Shown: positions 9,535 through 19,442, counted from the stretch's first letter. The stretch is 64,000 bases of DNA from Cytophagaceae bacterium (GCA_027486845.1 JAIXOL010000008.1:62001-126000), one strand, 5' to 3'. Numbers and translations: made by a program. The notes: generated from the letters alone by a model not told the origin.

Positions 9535-9793
9535 ATCTAAAAACAGCACCAATATGTCGTAAAAATTGACGTATTTCGCTTGTGCCTTGTAGGTTGAGTT
9601 TTTCGTAAATGTTCTGTCGATGTTTTTTTACAGTTTGGTCAGAAATGCACAATTGATTGGCAATTTCTTTGTTAGTGAGGTCGGTGGAAGCAAGTTTTAA
9701 AACATTTAATTCTTGGTTTGTAAGTGTGTTCAGAACAGCCTCCTTTTTTAAAAGATAGTATTCGTTACGGTGTTGATAGTCAAGTGGTTCCAT
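9533..9793 (-). CDS. Small LuxR/GerE-type HTH transcriptional regulator
   Basis: An 86-aa protein that is almost only a LuxR-type DNA-binding domain (residues about 25-80: LTNQELNVLKLASTDLTNKEIANQL, then ISDQTVKKHRQNIYEKLNL as the recognition helix region). No receiver or ligand domain is present, so it may be controlled by its own level or by a partner protein. It lies 178 nt upstream of the GG-leader peptide on the same strand, the position of a pathway regulator. The larger PAS-LuxR protein at 59084 ends in a comparable HTH. Confidence 0.8.
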   Translation of the reverse strand: MEPLDYQHRNEYYLLKKEAVLNTLTNQELNVLKLASTDLTNKEIANQLCISDQTVKKHRQNIYEKLNLQGTSEIRQFLRHIGAVFR

Positions 9794-10084
9794 AAAATAA
9801 TAAGTGTGTTTAAGTAGGGGTAGTTTTGAAAATTTACAATAAATATATTTAATTATATGAGTAATTAATCTTCATTTTTTGGGATATTCAAATATAACGA
9901 TTACTAATATAAATCAAAAAAAATACAAATAAATTTAAGGGTTGGTAAAATCTTTAAAATCGCTAAATTTTATTGATAAAATCATTTCTATAAATTTGAA
10001 AAAAATAATTGAGCAAAATACATTTACTCAAACAATTTCGTTTACTTTAAAATACAAATCTAAAACACATTTACCTTTAATATT

Positions 10085-12832
10085 ATGACACAATTTTTCC
10101 GCTCAAAACTTTACCTCTTTGCTTTTTGTCTCTGTACAATTTCTACTATTTCAGCCCAAACATTCACCATCAAGGGAGTGGTTCGTGATGCAAAAACCGC
10201 CGAAGTCGTGCCATTTGCCAATGTCTTCATTGCCAATACAACCAAAGGCACAAGCACCAACGAAAATGGCGAATATACCCTCTCAAAAATACCATTTGGA
10301 ACTGTCATTGTCTCGGTATCAATGGTGGGCTATGCTCCTGCACGCCAAACCATTAGAGGCGAAAACGATACCATGAAGGAAATCGACTTCACCATTAGCC
10401 CAAACGAGCAAGAACTAAGTGAGGTGAAAGTCTCGGCAAGCAGAGATAAAACTTGGGAAAAACAATTTCAAAGATTTTCAAAAGCCATTTTGGGCGAAAG
10501 TCCACTTGCTAAAGCTTGTCAATTCAAAAACAGTTATCAGATAAATTTTGAAGATACAAAAGGAGTTTTAAAAGCCTCAAGTATTCGCCCCATCGAACTC
10601 GAAAATTTGGCATTGGGCTACCGAATATTCTTTACACTCACTGGTTTTGTTTTAGCCAATGATGAAATTCAATATCAAGGTTACTCTCTTTTTGAAGAAA
10701 TAAAGCCAATCAGCGAAAAAGAAGCTAATAAATGGACACAAAACCGCCGCATGGCTTTTGAAGGCTCCGACCGTCATCTTTTTTGGGCCTTGGCTCAACG
10801 AAAACTTAAAGCCGAAGGCTATGAAGGATTTGTAGATGCAGTAGGGTTTAATCCTGCCAACCGTACCAGTAATTTTTACGGTCAATTGGGGAAAAGTATT
10901 TTGGCGTACCCGATAGATTCTCTTGTGCGAAAAGGAAAAATAGCTTCAGAATACCGCATTAGGTTTCCAAGACGCATCGAGTTACACTTTGCAAGTCCAT
11001 ACTACAACGGGCAGTTTTACCGTGATGATGCACGCATGATTACATGGATAGAAAATCTAAAAGATTTAGATTTCAATGACCGTGGTGTAATTCAAAATCC
11101 CAAAGATTTGATTATTTCGGGTTTTATGAGCAGTAAACGCTTAGCCGAAATGCTTCCGCTCGATTATCTACCTAACCAAAGCATCGAACGAGAAATTCCT
11201 AAAGAAAAACTGAATATAGAGCTTGATTCTACAACCCAAAAAAGCTTATGGCGTTTGCAAGAACAAGTGCAGCTCACAACCAATAAATCGTATTTTCATC
11301 TAAACGAGAACCTTTGGTTTTCGGGCAAAATGATATATGCTGATGCTACCATGAGCGACTCTATCAGTAAAGTGGTTTATGTAGAATGGATAAACCCTAA
11401 AAACGAACTGATTAGTCGTCAAAAACACCGCGTTGACTCACTTCATTTTAGAGGAATGTTCACACTTCCTGCCGAACTTTCGTTGGGCAATTATCGACTT
11501 CGTGCTTATACGAAATGGATGCAAAATTTTGGAGATTCGTGCTTTTATGAACAGATTATTCCTATTATTTCACCCAAACAGTACATTGCTGATCATACGG
11601 CCCCAAAATCTGTTTTTAAAGTCGTAACTGATAAAAAAAACTATCAAACTCGTGAGAAAATCAATGTAACGATTGAAGGTATCAAGCCCGAAAACTTGAC
11701 AGTTTCGGTGACAGATACAATGGCGGTTCGACGAGTAAAAGCTTTGGTTTCGCAAGGAAAGGCATTTTTACCACAGTCGAGTTTCAAAACCATTCCCGAT
11801 TTTAAATATTTAGCCGAAACAGGGCTGAGCCTTTCGGGTAAAGTTTTGGATAAAAATGACAAACCCGCTTTGGCCAATCTGGTTTTCTATTTCGGAAAAG
11901 CCAAATCTACAGTTACAGCTTTGACGGATACCGAAGGTAAGTTTTCGGTATCGGGCATTCAGCTAGGTGATACTACCGACATCAGCTATCAAGCAACCGA
12001 CCTAAAAGGGAAATTACTCGAAAAAGTACTTTTTGATGCCGAAGAATTTCCTCTAATAAAACCTTCTAACCTCAAGCCCAATTTCACCGTAAAAGACTTA
12101 CAATCAACAGTTTTAATAGAAAAAGACATTGACTTACCAAAAGATGCTATTCAGCTTGAAGAAGTAAGCATAACCACCAAACGCAGCGAAAAACAATTCG
12201 TAAGTAAACCAATCTACGGAAATCCTGACTTTACGGTTTATGCCAAAGATTTAGGCCCAGCTTTGATTGGCATGAATCCAATCGTTGCTTTACAAGGAAG
12301 AGTGCCTGGTTTGCAAATAGTGGTTGCCGTTGAAGGCCTAATAAAAGTAAGAATGCGAGGTGGACAAAATTCGATTGAAGGTAGCTCCGACCCTTTATAT
12401 TTGCTTGATGGTTTTCCAGTAGAAGATGTAAATTCGTTAATGAACGTCAGCATGGATAACATCGACCGCATTGAGGTACTAAAAACTGCCCGTGCGATGT
12501 TTGGTTCACGAGGGGCAAATGGCGTGATTGCAATTTATACTAAATCATCAGTTTCAAAGCCATCAGAGCGAAATAATGCTGGCTTAAAATCAAGTGCTAA
12601 ACAGTTGACAGTCATTGGTTATCACGAATCAAAATCTTTCTTTAGTCCAAATTACAGCACGAGCCAAGCTAAAGAATCTACTAAACTAGATATCAGAACC
12701 ACAATTTTTTGGCAACCAAATCTTTCAAGCAATACATTCTCGTTTTACGCCGCAGACAATGCCAGCGTTTATAGAATTTTAGTAAGTAATGGCGATGAAA
12801 CTTCGGAGACTTTCGTGCAGATTAAAAACTAA
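10085..12832 (+). CDS. CarboxypepD_reg and TonB-plug domain protein lacking a beta-barrel
   Basis: A 915-aa exported protein (signal peptide 1-25, ending STISAQ). Domains in order: CarboxypepD_reg-like sandwich (about 26-115), a long region of unknown type, probable beta-sandwich repeats (about 370-560, FSGKMIYADATMSD, LGNYRLRAYTKWMQNF) resembling alpha-2-macroglobulin MG2-type domains, a second regulatory-like sandwich (about 580-650), and a TonB plug (about 695-830: GMNPIVALQGRVPGLQI, DPLYLLDGFPVEDVNSLMN, IDRIEVLKTARAMFGSRGANGVIAIYTK). Only about 80 residues follow, far too few for a 22-strand barrel. A family of plug-bearing macroglobulin-like proteins exists in Bacteroidota; function is unknown. 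It is divergent from the luxR-type gene at 9793. Confidence 0.88.
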   Translation: MTQFFRSKLYLFAFCLCTISTISAQTFTIKGVVRDAKTAEVVPFANVFIANTTKGTSTNENGEYTLSKIPFGTVIVSVSMVGYAPARQTIRGENDTMKEIDFTISPNEQELSEVKVSASRDKTWEKQFQRFSKAILGESPLAKACQFKNSYQINFEDTKGVLKASSIRPIELENLALGYRIFFTLTGFVLANDEIQYQGYSLFEEIKPISEKEANKWTQNRRMAFEGSDRHLFWALAQRKLKAEGYEGFVDAVGFNPANRTSNFYGQLGKSILAYPIDSLVRKGKIASEYRIRFPRRIELHFASPYYNGQFYRDDARMITWIENLKDLDFNDRGVIQNPKDLIISGFMSSKRLAEMLPLDYLPNQSIEREIPKEKLNIELDSTTQKSLWRLQEQVQLTTNKSYFHLNENLWFSGKMIYADATMSDSISKVVYVEWINPKNELISRQKHRVDSLHFRGMFTLPAELSLGNYRLRAYTKWMQNFGDSCFYEQIIPIISPKQYIADHTAPKSVFKVVTDKKNYQTREKINVTIEGIKPENLTVSVTDTMAVRRVKALVSQGKAFLPQSSFKTIPDFKYLAETGLSLSGKVLDKNDKPALANLVFYFGKAKSTVTALTDTEGKFSVSGIQLGDTTDISYQATDLKGKLLEKVLFDAEEFPLIKPSNLKPNFTVKDLQSTVLIEKDIDLPKDAIQLEEVSITTKRSEKQFVSKPIYGNPDFTVYAKDLGPALIGMNPIVALQGRVPGLQIVVAVEGLIKVRMRGGQNSIEGSSDPLYLLDGFPVEDVNSLMNVSMDNIDRIEVLKTARAMFGSRGANGVIAIYTKSSVSKPSERNNAGLKSSAKQLTVIGYHESKSFFSPNYSTSQAKESTKLDIRTTIFWQPNLSSNTFSFYAADNASVYRILVSNGDETSETFVQIKN

Positions 12833-12851
12833 AATTGTTGTCCATAAACCA

Positions 12852-12880
12852 ACAAAACCACCTTTTTGAGGTGGTTTTGT
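12852..12880. terminator. Bidirectional terminator
   Basis: A perfect 12-bp stem (ACAAAACCACCT, 12852-12863, with AGGTGGTTTTGT, 12869-12880) around a 5-nt loop. It sits between the plug-protein gene and the convergent nrdA gene, and A/T tails on each side suit termination in both directions. Confidence 0.85.
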
Positions 12881-12924
12881 CATGAATTTTATATTAAGAA
12901 AGAGCAAAAGCAAGTCGGAATCCC

Positions 12925-15396
12925 TTATGAGCCACACATTTCGCAACCCTCTGGGTCGTCGAGTGAGCATTGAATTGCTGCATAATGGTATTCTTCTTCG
13001 CTGGCAAAAGAAGCGGCTGCGGTTGCTTTCGCTGTTTGTTCTTCGGCATATTTAGCATAATCTAAAGGTTTTTCTTCGATAACCGATGTAGCTGGCATTA
13101 CCTCAGCAATCGCTTGGCGGTCAACAGTAAACTTTACTGCATCAGAAGCCGCTTTTGTACGTAGGTAATACATACCTGTTTTCAGGCCTGCTTTCCATGC
13201 ATAGAAGTGCATCGAAGTCAATTTTCCGAAATTAGCATTTTCCATGAAGATATTCAACGACTGACTTTGGCAAATATATGCTCCACGGTCAGCAGCCATA
13301 TCAACGATAGTTTTTTGCTTAATTTCCCAAGCCGTGCGATACAAATCTTTCAAATTTTGCGGAATCTCTGGAATCGCCTGTACCGAACCATTAGCGGCAA
13401 TCAATTTGTTTTTCATGGTATCATTCCACAAACCGATTTTTACTAAATCTTTCAATAAATGCTTATTCACAACCACAAACTCACCTGAAAGCACACGACG
13501 TGTATAAATATTTGACGTATAAGGCTCGAAACACTCATTATTACCCAAGATTTGGCTTGTAGAAGCCGTTGGCATTGGAGCAACCAAAAGTGAGTTTCTT
13601 ACACCATTTTTCATTACTTTTTCACGCAATTCTGACCAATTCCAACGACCAGACTCTGGCGAAATATTCCACATGTCGAATTGGAAAATACCTTGCGAAA
13701 TTGGCGAACCTTCCCACGATGGATATGTACCTTCAACAATAGCTAACTCCATTGAAGCCTCCATTGCCGCGTAATAAATTGTTTCAAAAATATCTTTATT
13801 CAACTGGCGAGCTTCGGCAGATTCAAAAGGCATTCTCAAAATAATAAACGCATCAGCTAAGCCTTGGATACCCAAACCAATAGGACGGTGACGCAAGTTA
13901 CTACGTTCGGCCTCAGGCACTGGATAATAGTTTACATCAATTACCTTATTGAGGTTTTTGGTGATTACCTTCGTTACCTCATATAATTTTTGATGATCGA
14001 ATTTAGAGAAACCAGTTTTTTCATCTCTTGTAATATATTTTGGCAAAGCAATTGATGCCAAATTACAAACCGCTACTTCATCAGGTGAAGTATATTCCAT
14101 GATTTCAGTACAAAGATTCGATGATTTAATCGTACCTAGGTTCTTTTGGTTAGATTTCTTATTAGCTGCATCTTTATACAACATATATGGCGTGCCTGTC
14201 TCGATTTGAGACTCCATAATAGCAAACCAAAGGTCTTGTGCTTTAATCGTTTTACGGGCTTTGCCTTCTCTTTCATATCTTTCGTACAATTTCTCAAACT
14301 CGTCGCCGTAGCAATCTGACAAGCCCGGTGCCTCATGAGGGCAGAACAATGACCAAGTATCGTTGGCTTCCACACGCTTCATGAATAAATCCGAAATCCA
14401 GAGTGCATAGAATAAATCTCTTGCACGAAGTTCTTCTTTACCGTGGTTTTTCTTCAAATCCAAGAATTCAAAAATATCAGCATGGTGTGGTTCTATATAA
14501 ATTGCAAATGAGCCTTTACGTTTGCCACCACCTTGGTCAACGTAACGAGCGGTGTCGTTGAAAACACGAAGCATCGGCACGATACCATTTGAAGTTCCGT
14601 TTGTGCCTTTGATGTATGACCCCGTTGCACGAATTTCATGGATTGCTAAACCAATACCACCAGCCGATTGTGAAATTTGAGCAGTTTGAGCCAAAGTTTC
14701 ATAAATTCCAGTGATACTATCTTCTTTCATCGTAAGCAAGAAGCATGATGAAAGTTGTGGTTTTGGTGTTCCTGCGTTGAATAATGTTGGCGTAGCGTGC
14801 GTAAACCAACGCTCCGACAATAATTCGTAAGTTTCAATCACACGCTCAATGTCTTCGCCGTGAATACCTACGGCTACACGCATCAACATGTGTTGTGGAC
14901 GCTCTACGATTTTGCCATTGAGTTTTAGTAAATATGATTTCTCGAGGGTTTTATAACCGAAATAATCATAGCCAAAATCACGGTCGTAGATGATGGCAGA
15001 ATCAAGCAAAGCTGCATGTTTCTGAATCACCTTCCACGTATCTTTTGCTATAAGAGAAGCATTTTGGTCAGTCTTAGGGTCGATGTATTGGTGTAACATC
15101 TTCATTGTACCCGAAAAAGACTTGAGGGTATTTTTGTGTAAGTTTGAAATAGCAATCCGAGCCGCCAAGATAGCGTAATCGGGGTGCTTAGTTGTCATCG
15201 AAGCGGCCGTTTCAGCGGCAAGACTATCTAATTCTGACGTTGAAACGCCATCATAAATACCAGCCACGACTTTCATGGCAACTTCAACGGGTTGGACAAA
15301 TGCAGGTTCTAAACCATAGCAAAGTCGCTCGATACGAGCAGTGATTTTGTCGAACTTTACCGACTCGCGGCGTCCGTCTCTCTTAATTACAAACAT
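12925..15396 (-). CDS. nrdA: Ribonucleoside-diphosphate reductase, alpha subunit (class I)
   Basis: An 823-aa large subunit that reduces ribonucleoside diphosphates to deoxyribonucleotides. An ATP-cone regulatory domain lies at about 1-90 ([21 protein letters not shown]). Catalytic elements are SSCFLL (active-site Cys), NLCTEIME (thiyl Cys between Asn and Glu), CNLASIALP (partner Cys), the Tyr-Tyr pair of the radical path in KTGMYYLRT, and the C-terminal redox pair CEMC. All expected residues are present. The small subunit gene nrdB is not in the window, so the two subunits are not adjacent here. A Bacteroidota-type promoter is visible about 60 nt upstream. Confidence 0.97.
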   Translation of the reverse strand: MFVIKRDGRRESVKFDKITARIERLCYGLEPAFVQPVEVAMKVVAGIYDGVSTSELDSLAAETAASMTTKHPDYAILAARIAISNLHKNTLKSFSGTMKMLHQYIDPKTDQNASLIAKDTWKVIQKHAALLDSAIIYDRDFGYDYFGYKTLEKSYLLKLNGKIVERPQHMLMRVAVGIHGEDIERVIETYELLSERWFTHATPTLFNAGTPKPQLSSCFLLTMKEDSITGIYETLAQTAQISQSAGGIGLAIHEIRATGSYIKGTNGTSNGIVPMLRVFNDTARYVDQGGGKRKGSFAIYIEPHHADIFEFLDLKKNHGKEELRARDLFYALWISDLFMKRVEANDTWSLFCPHEAPGLSDCYGDEFEKLYERYEREGKARKTIKAQDLWFAIMESQIETGTPYMLYKDAANKKSNQKNLGTIKSSNLCTEIMEYTSPDEVAVCNLASIALPKYITRDEKTGFSKFDHQKLYEVTKVITKNLNKVIDVNYYPVPEAERSNLRHRPIGLGIQGLADAFIILRMPFESAEARQLNKDIFETIYYAAMEASMELAIVEGTYPSWEGSPISQGIFQFDMWNISPESGRWNWSELREKVMKNGVRNSLLVAPMPTASTSQILGNNECFEPYTSNIYTRRVLSGEFVVVNKHLLKDLVKIGLWNDTMKNKLIAANGSVQAIPEIPQNLKDLYRTAWEIKQKTIVDMAADRGAYICQSQSLNIFMENANFGKLTSMHFYAWKAGLKTGMYYLRTKAASDAVKFTVDRQAIAEVMPATSVIEEKPLDYAKYAEEQTAKATAAASFASEEEYHYAAIQCSLDDPEGCEMCGS

Positions 15397-15451
15397 AGAT
15401 AGCCTTTAAAAAGGGTTTTAGGGAATTCACAACAATGTTATTTTGGACTGA

Positions 15452-15481
15452 CAAATTTAGTCTTAACACTAAGTATTCAAA
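15452..15481 (-). promoter_or_regulatory. Putative nrdA promoter (Bacteroidota type)
   Basis: On the minus strand TAAATTTG (15459-15452) matches the -7 consensus TAnnTTTG. TTTG at 15481-15478 serves as the -33 element with an 18-nt spacer, slightly short of the usual 19-21. The predicted leader is about 50 nt. Confidence 0.5.
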
Positions 15482-15738
15482 TTTCTAAATAAAAACTTTG
15501 TATGCTTCCGAATTACCACTCGCATTTTGAATTTACCAGTACTGAATTTATGGAGCGGTCTGTCGCATGTAAGGACTATTTTGATATGATGTCTGATGTA
15601 AAATTAGTAAAATGTTAAGGCATATAAAAATCGAAAATCTATACCTATTTACCGATAATCAAAAAGTATTATGTTATGAAAATATTAAGGGCTAATAATC
15701 AATTAGTTACTTAATGAGTGGATTGGAAAAGTATAATA

Positions 15739-15755
15739 AAAAAAGTTATCCACAT
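15739..15755 (+). repeat. 17-nt direct repeat with DnaA box, copy 1
   Basis: A6 followed by GTTATCCACAT. It contains TTATCCACA (15746-15754), an exact match to the bacterial DnaA-box consensus. An identical 17-mer lies at 15864-15880. Confidence 0.65.
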
Positions 15756-15863
15756 AAAGTAAATACTTTTTTCTTTACAAATTCGAATTTTTATTGAACT
15801 GGCATTGTTTTTGTGTACAATAATAAATGTAAATGATTTATTTTCATCAAAAAAATAAATTCT

Positions 15864-15880
15864 AAAAAAGTTATCCACAT
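15864..15880 (+). repeat. 17-nt direct repeat with DnaA box, copy 2
   Basis: Identical to 15739-15755, with TTATCCACA at 15871-15879. The two boxes have the same orientation, 125 bp apart. Confidence 0.65.
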
Positions 15881-15897
15881 TAGAAAATATCAAAAAC

Positions 15898-16569
15898 TTA
15901 GTCATGACACTCCATAAGAAGTAGATCGCCAGATTGGTAAGAAATACTCACGAGACCATCTTGGGCAGCTTCATTGCTATTTCCCGAACGATAACCAAGT
16001 GTTAATTGTTCATTATCAAGTTCATAGAGCAGGTTTTTTGTTCGTATATTTATAGCTTCTCCTATTGGAATAAGTGAAATTTGCGAACCTTTTACGTACC
16101 ACTTTTCAAAGGTTGAGGGAAAGGGTAAAAGAGGATAAATAACCGAATAATCGTCAATCATTACGATAGAAAGTTTACTTTTATATCGAATAAGATTCGT
16201 CATATTTGTGATAGTGTGGTCGGCACGGCGGCCAGTTGCCCAAACCACATTTGCAGCAGGAAAACCCCTATTTATCAAAAAATCAAAGGCTTTCTCGAGG
16301 TCTGTTTTATTTTGGTCGGGAGTATGGATAATCTCAATCGGGTACTGACTTTGCTCAATTTCCTCTAAGTCAATTTCTCTATCAAAATCACCAAGCAGCA
16401 CATCAACCTTAATTCCGAGCGACATTACTCGATGAATGGCACTATCAAGTACTACCACAAACGGACTCCATTCGAGGAGCTGTCCGAGGAGTTCGGAACT
16501 ACAACTTTCGCCATTAGCAATAACAAGTGCAGGCTCTTGTTTTTCACGTACGATGTGATGGGAAGACAT
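15898..16569 (-). CDS. Thiamine diphosphokinase
   Basis: A 223-aa enzyme transferring pyrophosphate from ATP to thiamine to make the cofactor thiamine diphosphate (EC 2.7.6.2). Family signatures are LVIANGES near the N-terminus, VLLGDFDRE, the PDQNKTDLEKAF motif, GRRADHTITNM, and a C-terminal beta domain starting about residue 145 (GSQISLIPIG, GLVSISYQSGDLLLME). Length is normal. Thiamine diphosphate is used by the E1 dehydrogenase encoded at 55010, but the genes are not linked. Confidence 0.93.
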   Translation of the reverse strand: MSSHHIVREKQEPALVIANGESCSSELLGQLLEWSPFVVVLDSAIHRVMSLGIKVDVLLGDFDREIDLEEIEQSQYPIEIIHTPDQNKTDLEKAFDFLINRGFPAANVVWATGRRADHTITNMTNLIRYKSKLSIVMIDDYSVIYPLLPFPSTFEKWYVKGSQISLIPIGEAINIRTKNLLYELDNEQLTLGYRSGNSNEAAQDGLVSISYQSGDLLLMECHD

Positions 16570-16659
16570 AATATTAATGAAGAACCAAGAATGAAGAATG
16601 AAAAATATTTGCGACCCTTCAAACCATCATTCATTGATTGATGAAACAAATCAAAAGAA

Positions 16660-17406
16660 TTACTTCAAAATCCATTGAAAAATTTTTGAGAGGGGCTTGG
16701 CGTAAAGGGTGTACCAACGAGGTTGAATACCATTATCAGTCCATGCCTTCCGATCTTCTTTGTTGGCTTTAATGCGACCTTTTATAGAGCCATTACTATT
16801 ACCACCAGCTCTCATTTTCATTATAACCTTGGGAATATAATAAGACGAGACATCATACCTATACAACATTCTTAGCATTAGCTCATAATCACCCGCAAAC
16901 CTGTAAGAAGAGTGATATAAACCAAACGCATCATAGGCAGATTTTTTTAAGAAAAAAGCCGTATGAGGAGGCATCCAACCATTCAAAAAACGTTTTTTTG
17001 CATAATTACCAGATTTCCATTTTCTAATAATCTTATTCGTATCTAATGAATCTACATAATATAAATCTCCGTACACTGAGTCTGCGTTAGATTCTTGAAA
17101 ACCTTTAACAATATTACTAATCGCCTCTTTGTTAGGGTAAAAATCATCCGAGCCAACAATTCCAATTGCATCTCCAGTTGCCATTTTCACACCTTTACTC
17201 ATAGCTTCAAAGATACCAGAATCTTTTTCGGAAACCCACTTAATTTTATCACCATAAGATTTAAGAATATCAACCGTACCATCATTTGAGCCACCATCGG
17301 CTACAATATACTCAATAGTAGGATAATCTTGAGACAAGACACTTTCTATTGTCTCTCTGATAGTTGCCGCAGAATTGTAGGCGGCCGTAACGATTGATAT
17401 TTTCAT
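16660..17406 (-). CDS. Glycosyltransferase family 2
   Basis: A 248-aa GT-A fold transferase. The N-terminus KISIVTAAYNSAATIRETIESVL binds the nucleotide sugar, YIVADGGSNDGT is the first acidic motif and GIVGSDDFYP holds the metal-binding DxD. About residue 120 onward (GWMPPHTAFF, FAGDYELMLR) matches the family acceptor loop with an ED-like base. No membrane helix. Likely adds sugars to surface polysaccharide or lipid; acceptor unknown. No other polysaccharide genes are next to it. Confidence 0.9.
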   Translation of the reverse strand: MKISIVTAAYNSAATIRETIESVLSQDYPTIEYIVADGGSNDGTVDILKSYGDKIKWVSEKDSGIFEAMSKGVKMATGDAIGIVGSDDFYPNKEAISNIVKGFQESNADSVYGDLYYVDSLDTNKIIRKWKSGNYAKKRFLNGWMPPHTAFFLKKSAYDAFGLYHSSYRFAGDYELMLRMLYRYDVSSYYIPKVIMKMRAGGNSNGSIKGRIKANKEDRKAWTDNGIQPRWYTLYAKPLSKIFQWILK

Positions 17407-17454
17407 TATTGATTCGATTCGCAGTTTTAGACAAAATTCCTATCTAAAACTATG

Positions 17455-18726
17455 TTATTTTACTTTTAAAGATTCAAATTTACTAACATCAAGTGAAGGA
17501 ATTGCGGTTTTTAGAGAATTTTTATAATTTTCGTTAATAACCTTAATAATTTCATTGGCAATGACGGCAGAACCACGTGGCGTTGGATTGAGACCATCAA
17601 GACTAAAAAAGCCACCCGTAAACACTGAATTGTCGAATTTCATACCATTAACTGTGTAAGTTTTACTTTTCACTTGGGCATAAAGACCGTTCAAATCAGC
17701 TAAAATAATACCTCTTTTTTCGGCTTCTAACTTCAAAATACCGTTAAAATCACTCAATCGCGAACCAATGACACTTATTTCGTCTTTATCCAAAACTTCT
17801 TCGTTAGTAAGCGGATAAGCTTTGGTGAATCCTTTTTTTTGATTCTCAGTATTTGTTTTGCCCACATTTAGGATGGCTTCCATCAAGATTTTGTCATTAA
17901 CGGTAGCAGCTCTTACTATTCCATTTCCAGTCGTGATGAAAATGTCCGTTGTCCCAACACTTTTAGCAAGTTCTTGGAAGGTGTAAAAATTAAAAAAAGG
18001 CAATTCAAGTACGTTTGGAATATTGGTTAGAATACCTTTAGCTTGATTTAATACCAAAGCATCTAAGAACTTTTGAATATTTATGGCAAATGAAGATGTT
18101 TCCGTCGTGGAAGATTTACCGCCAGATGTTGCATAAGACAATAAATCTTGTTCGCCAATGCTTGCCACAAAGAAAGTAGCATTGCTTTCTTTGACAAAAT
18201 CGGTGTAAGAAGTCTCTTCTTTTCCTAGAGGAAGAATTCGCTCATAAAATGGATTGAAGCCCTGTGTTTTGGCATTGCCAAATCCTGCATTATTGACATC
18301 CGAAACTCGTAAACCAGCTACTCCATAATTATTTGTAACACTGCCCGAATATTTAGCCAAAGTAAGGGGTGAAGTGGTAAGAACCGCGAGTTTATCAAAA
18401 ATTTTATCAAGTTTAAGCGAAGTATTACTTTGAGTAGTCGCCCAATAACCTGTTCCATTTTCTTGTCCAACTGCAAAAAGTGCTTGGTCGAATTTTACAC
18501 CTGCTTGTTGAGCAACTAAATTTGGATAGGATGCTAATTGTCCTTCTCGATAAAGTCCTCCGTTTGTATAACCCGCTGTTAATGAACCACCTACGGCAAT
18601 AAATTTAGCAAAAATCGAAACATTGCTTGTTGAAACCAGAGTCGGAACATCAGTTTGTTTCTCGCAACTTATAATAGCTACCAAGCCTACTAAAAGACCT
18701 GCAATTTTTTTCAAAGAGGGTTTCAT
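17455..18726 (-). CDS. SGNH/GDSL-type esterase-like lipoprotein
   Basis: A 423-aa protein with a lipoprotein signal: hydrophobic stretch then AIISC, so Cys21 would be lipidated. Block I of the SGNH fold is FIAVGGSLTAGYTNGGL (nucleophile Ser in GGSL rather than GDSL), and the C-terminal block reads LDGLNPTPRG, with Asn where DxxH usually has His. The G-N and N-containing blocks (GVAGLRVSDV, ASIGEQDLL) are recognisable but weak. Outer-membrane lipoproteins of this type are common in Cytophagales. The changed His makes catalysis uncertain; it may be a binding or degenerate enzyme. Confidence 0.8.
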   Translation of the reverse strand: MKPSLKKIAGLLVGLVAIISCEKQTDVPTLVSTSNVSIFAKFIAVGGSLTAGYTNGGLYREGQLASYPNLVAQQAGVKFDQALFAVGQENGTGYWATTQSNTSLKLDKIFDKLAVLTTSPLTLAKYSGSVTNNYGVAGLRVSDVNNAGFGNAKTQGFNPFYERILPLGKEETSYTDFVKESNATFFVASIGEQDLLSYATSGGKSSTTETSSFAINIQKFLDALVLNQAKGILTNIPNVLELPFFNFYTFQELAKSVGTTDIFITTGNGIVRAATVNDKILMEAILNVGKTNTENQKKGFTKAYPLTNEEVLDKDEISVIGSRLSDFNGILKLEAEKRGIILADLNGLYAQVKSKTYTVNGMKFDNSVFTGGFFSLDGLNPTPRGSAVIANEIIKVINENYKNSLKTAIPSLDVSKFESLKVK

Positions 18727-18815
18727 AAATCAGCGTATGTTTGAAAAATTAGTAAATGAACTCTTTCAAAGGTAATGATTCAATTTAATAGGAAAAAGTT
18801 GTGATGACTTGAGAA

Positions 18816-19442
18816 TTAAAACAACGAACTTTGTATACCAAAGAAACAGATTTGAAGAATCAACAACCAAAAAGCAATTTTATTGTCTTTTCGGAAAGGT
18901 AACCAATGAAAAAGTGTCAATAGAAATGCTGAAACGATAAACCAACCAATGTAGTTTTGGACAGGCGGAAGCAAACCAAACCATGACCACATTTCCAATC
19001 GAATAGCAACTGGTTCGACCAAAAAATCGAACATTGTCATTAATAACGAACCATAAACAACTTTAATATATAATGGTTGATTGACTCGGCAAAATGAACT
19101 TCCAACACAATAAACCAACAAAAGCCAATTAACACCAATAACTGGCGGTACTTCAAGAATCTCGAATCCAAGGGTTCGGTCATATTGATAATGCCCGAAA
19201 ATTAAACCAGTTTTTACGCCTAAAACTTCTATAAAATAGCCTACTAGAAAGGTGATAACGGTAAAAATGATAAAGTTCCGATTCCAATCGTTGTGGAAGT
19301 AGAGCAAAATACCTAATGATGCCACCAAATTGAAAGGCGTAAGAAACTTAAAAAGTTCGGCAGTGGCATTGATATTTAGACCAATTACCCCTGCGAGATA
19401 CATGGAGATTAGAAGGTACAGATAAGATTTATATTTCTTCAC
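18816..19442 (-). CDS. Carotenoid biosynthesis protein, CruF-like (DUF422)
   Basis: A 208-aa integral membrane protein with about six helices. Family motifs are FLVGYFIEVLGVKTGLIFG, HYQYDRTLG, VPPVIGVNWLLL and MFDFLVEPVAIRLEMW. Members hydrate the 1,2 double bond of acyclic or monocyclic carotenoid ends, as in bisanhydrobacterioruberin hydratase and CruF. This suggests hydroxylated pigments. It is 31 nt downstream of the photolyase/cryptochrome gene on the same strand, an association also seen elsewhere that couples pigment to light exposure. Confidence 0.88.
   Translation of the reverse strand: MKKYKSYLYLLISMYLAGVIGLNINATAELFKFLTPFNLVASLGILLYFHNDWNRNFIIFTVITFLVGYFIEVLGVKTGLIFGHYQYDRTLGFEILEVPPVIGVNWLLLVYCVGSSFCRVNQPLYIKVVYGSLLMTMFDFLVEPVAIRLEMWSWFGLLPPVQNYIGWFIVSAFLLTLFHWLPFRKDNKIAFWLLILQICFFGIQSSLF

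Larger units (their letters stand above)
15397..15897. other. 500-bp AT-rich intergenic region upstream of nrdA
   Basis: It lies upstream of nrdA and downstream of the thiamine diphosphokinase gene, both minus strand. It holds a putative nrdA promoter (15452-15481) and two 17-nt direct repeats ending in perfect DnaA-box 9-mers (15739-15755, 15864-15880). I find no convincing coding sequence; a 64-codon minus-strand frame overlapping the region is low-complexity. Confidence 0.7.

Noticed and set aside
15397-15897. Chromosome origin (oriC)
   Set aside because: Only two exact DnaA boxes, no dnaA or typical origin genes nearby; skew cannot be judged from one window.
15711-15905. 64-codon minus-strand frame upstream of nrdA
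   Set aside because: Low complexity, Phe/Ile rich, overlaps the end of the thiamine diphosphokinase gene and contains both DnaA boxes; no family match visible.
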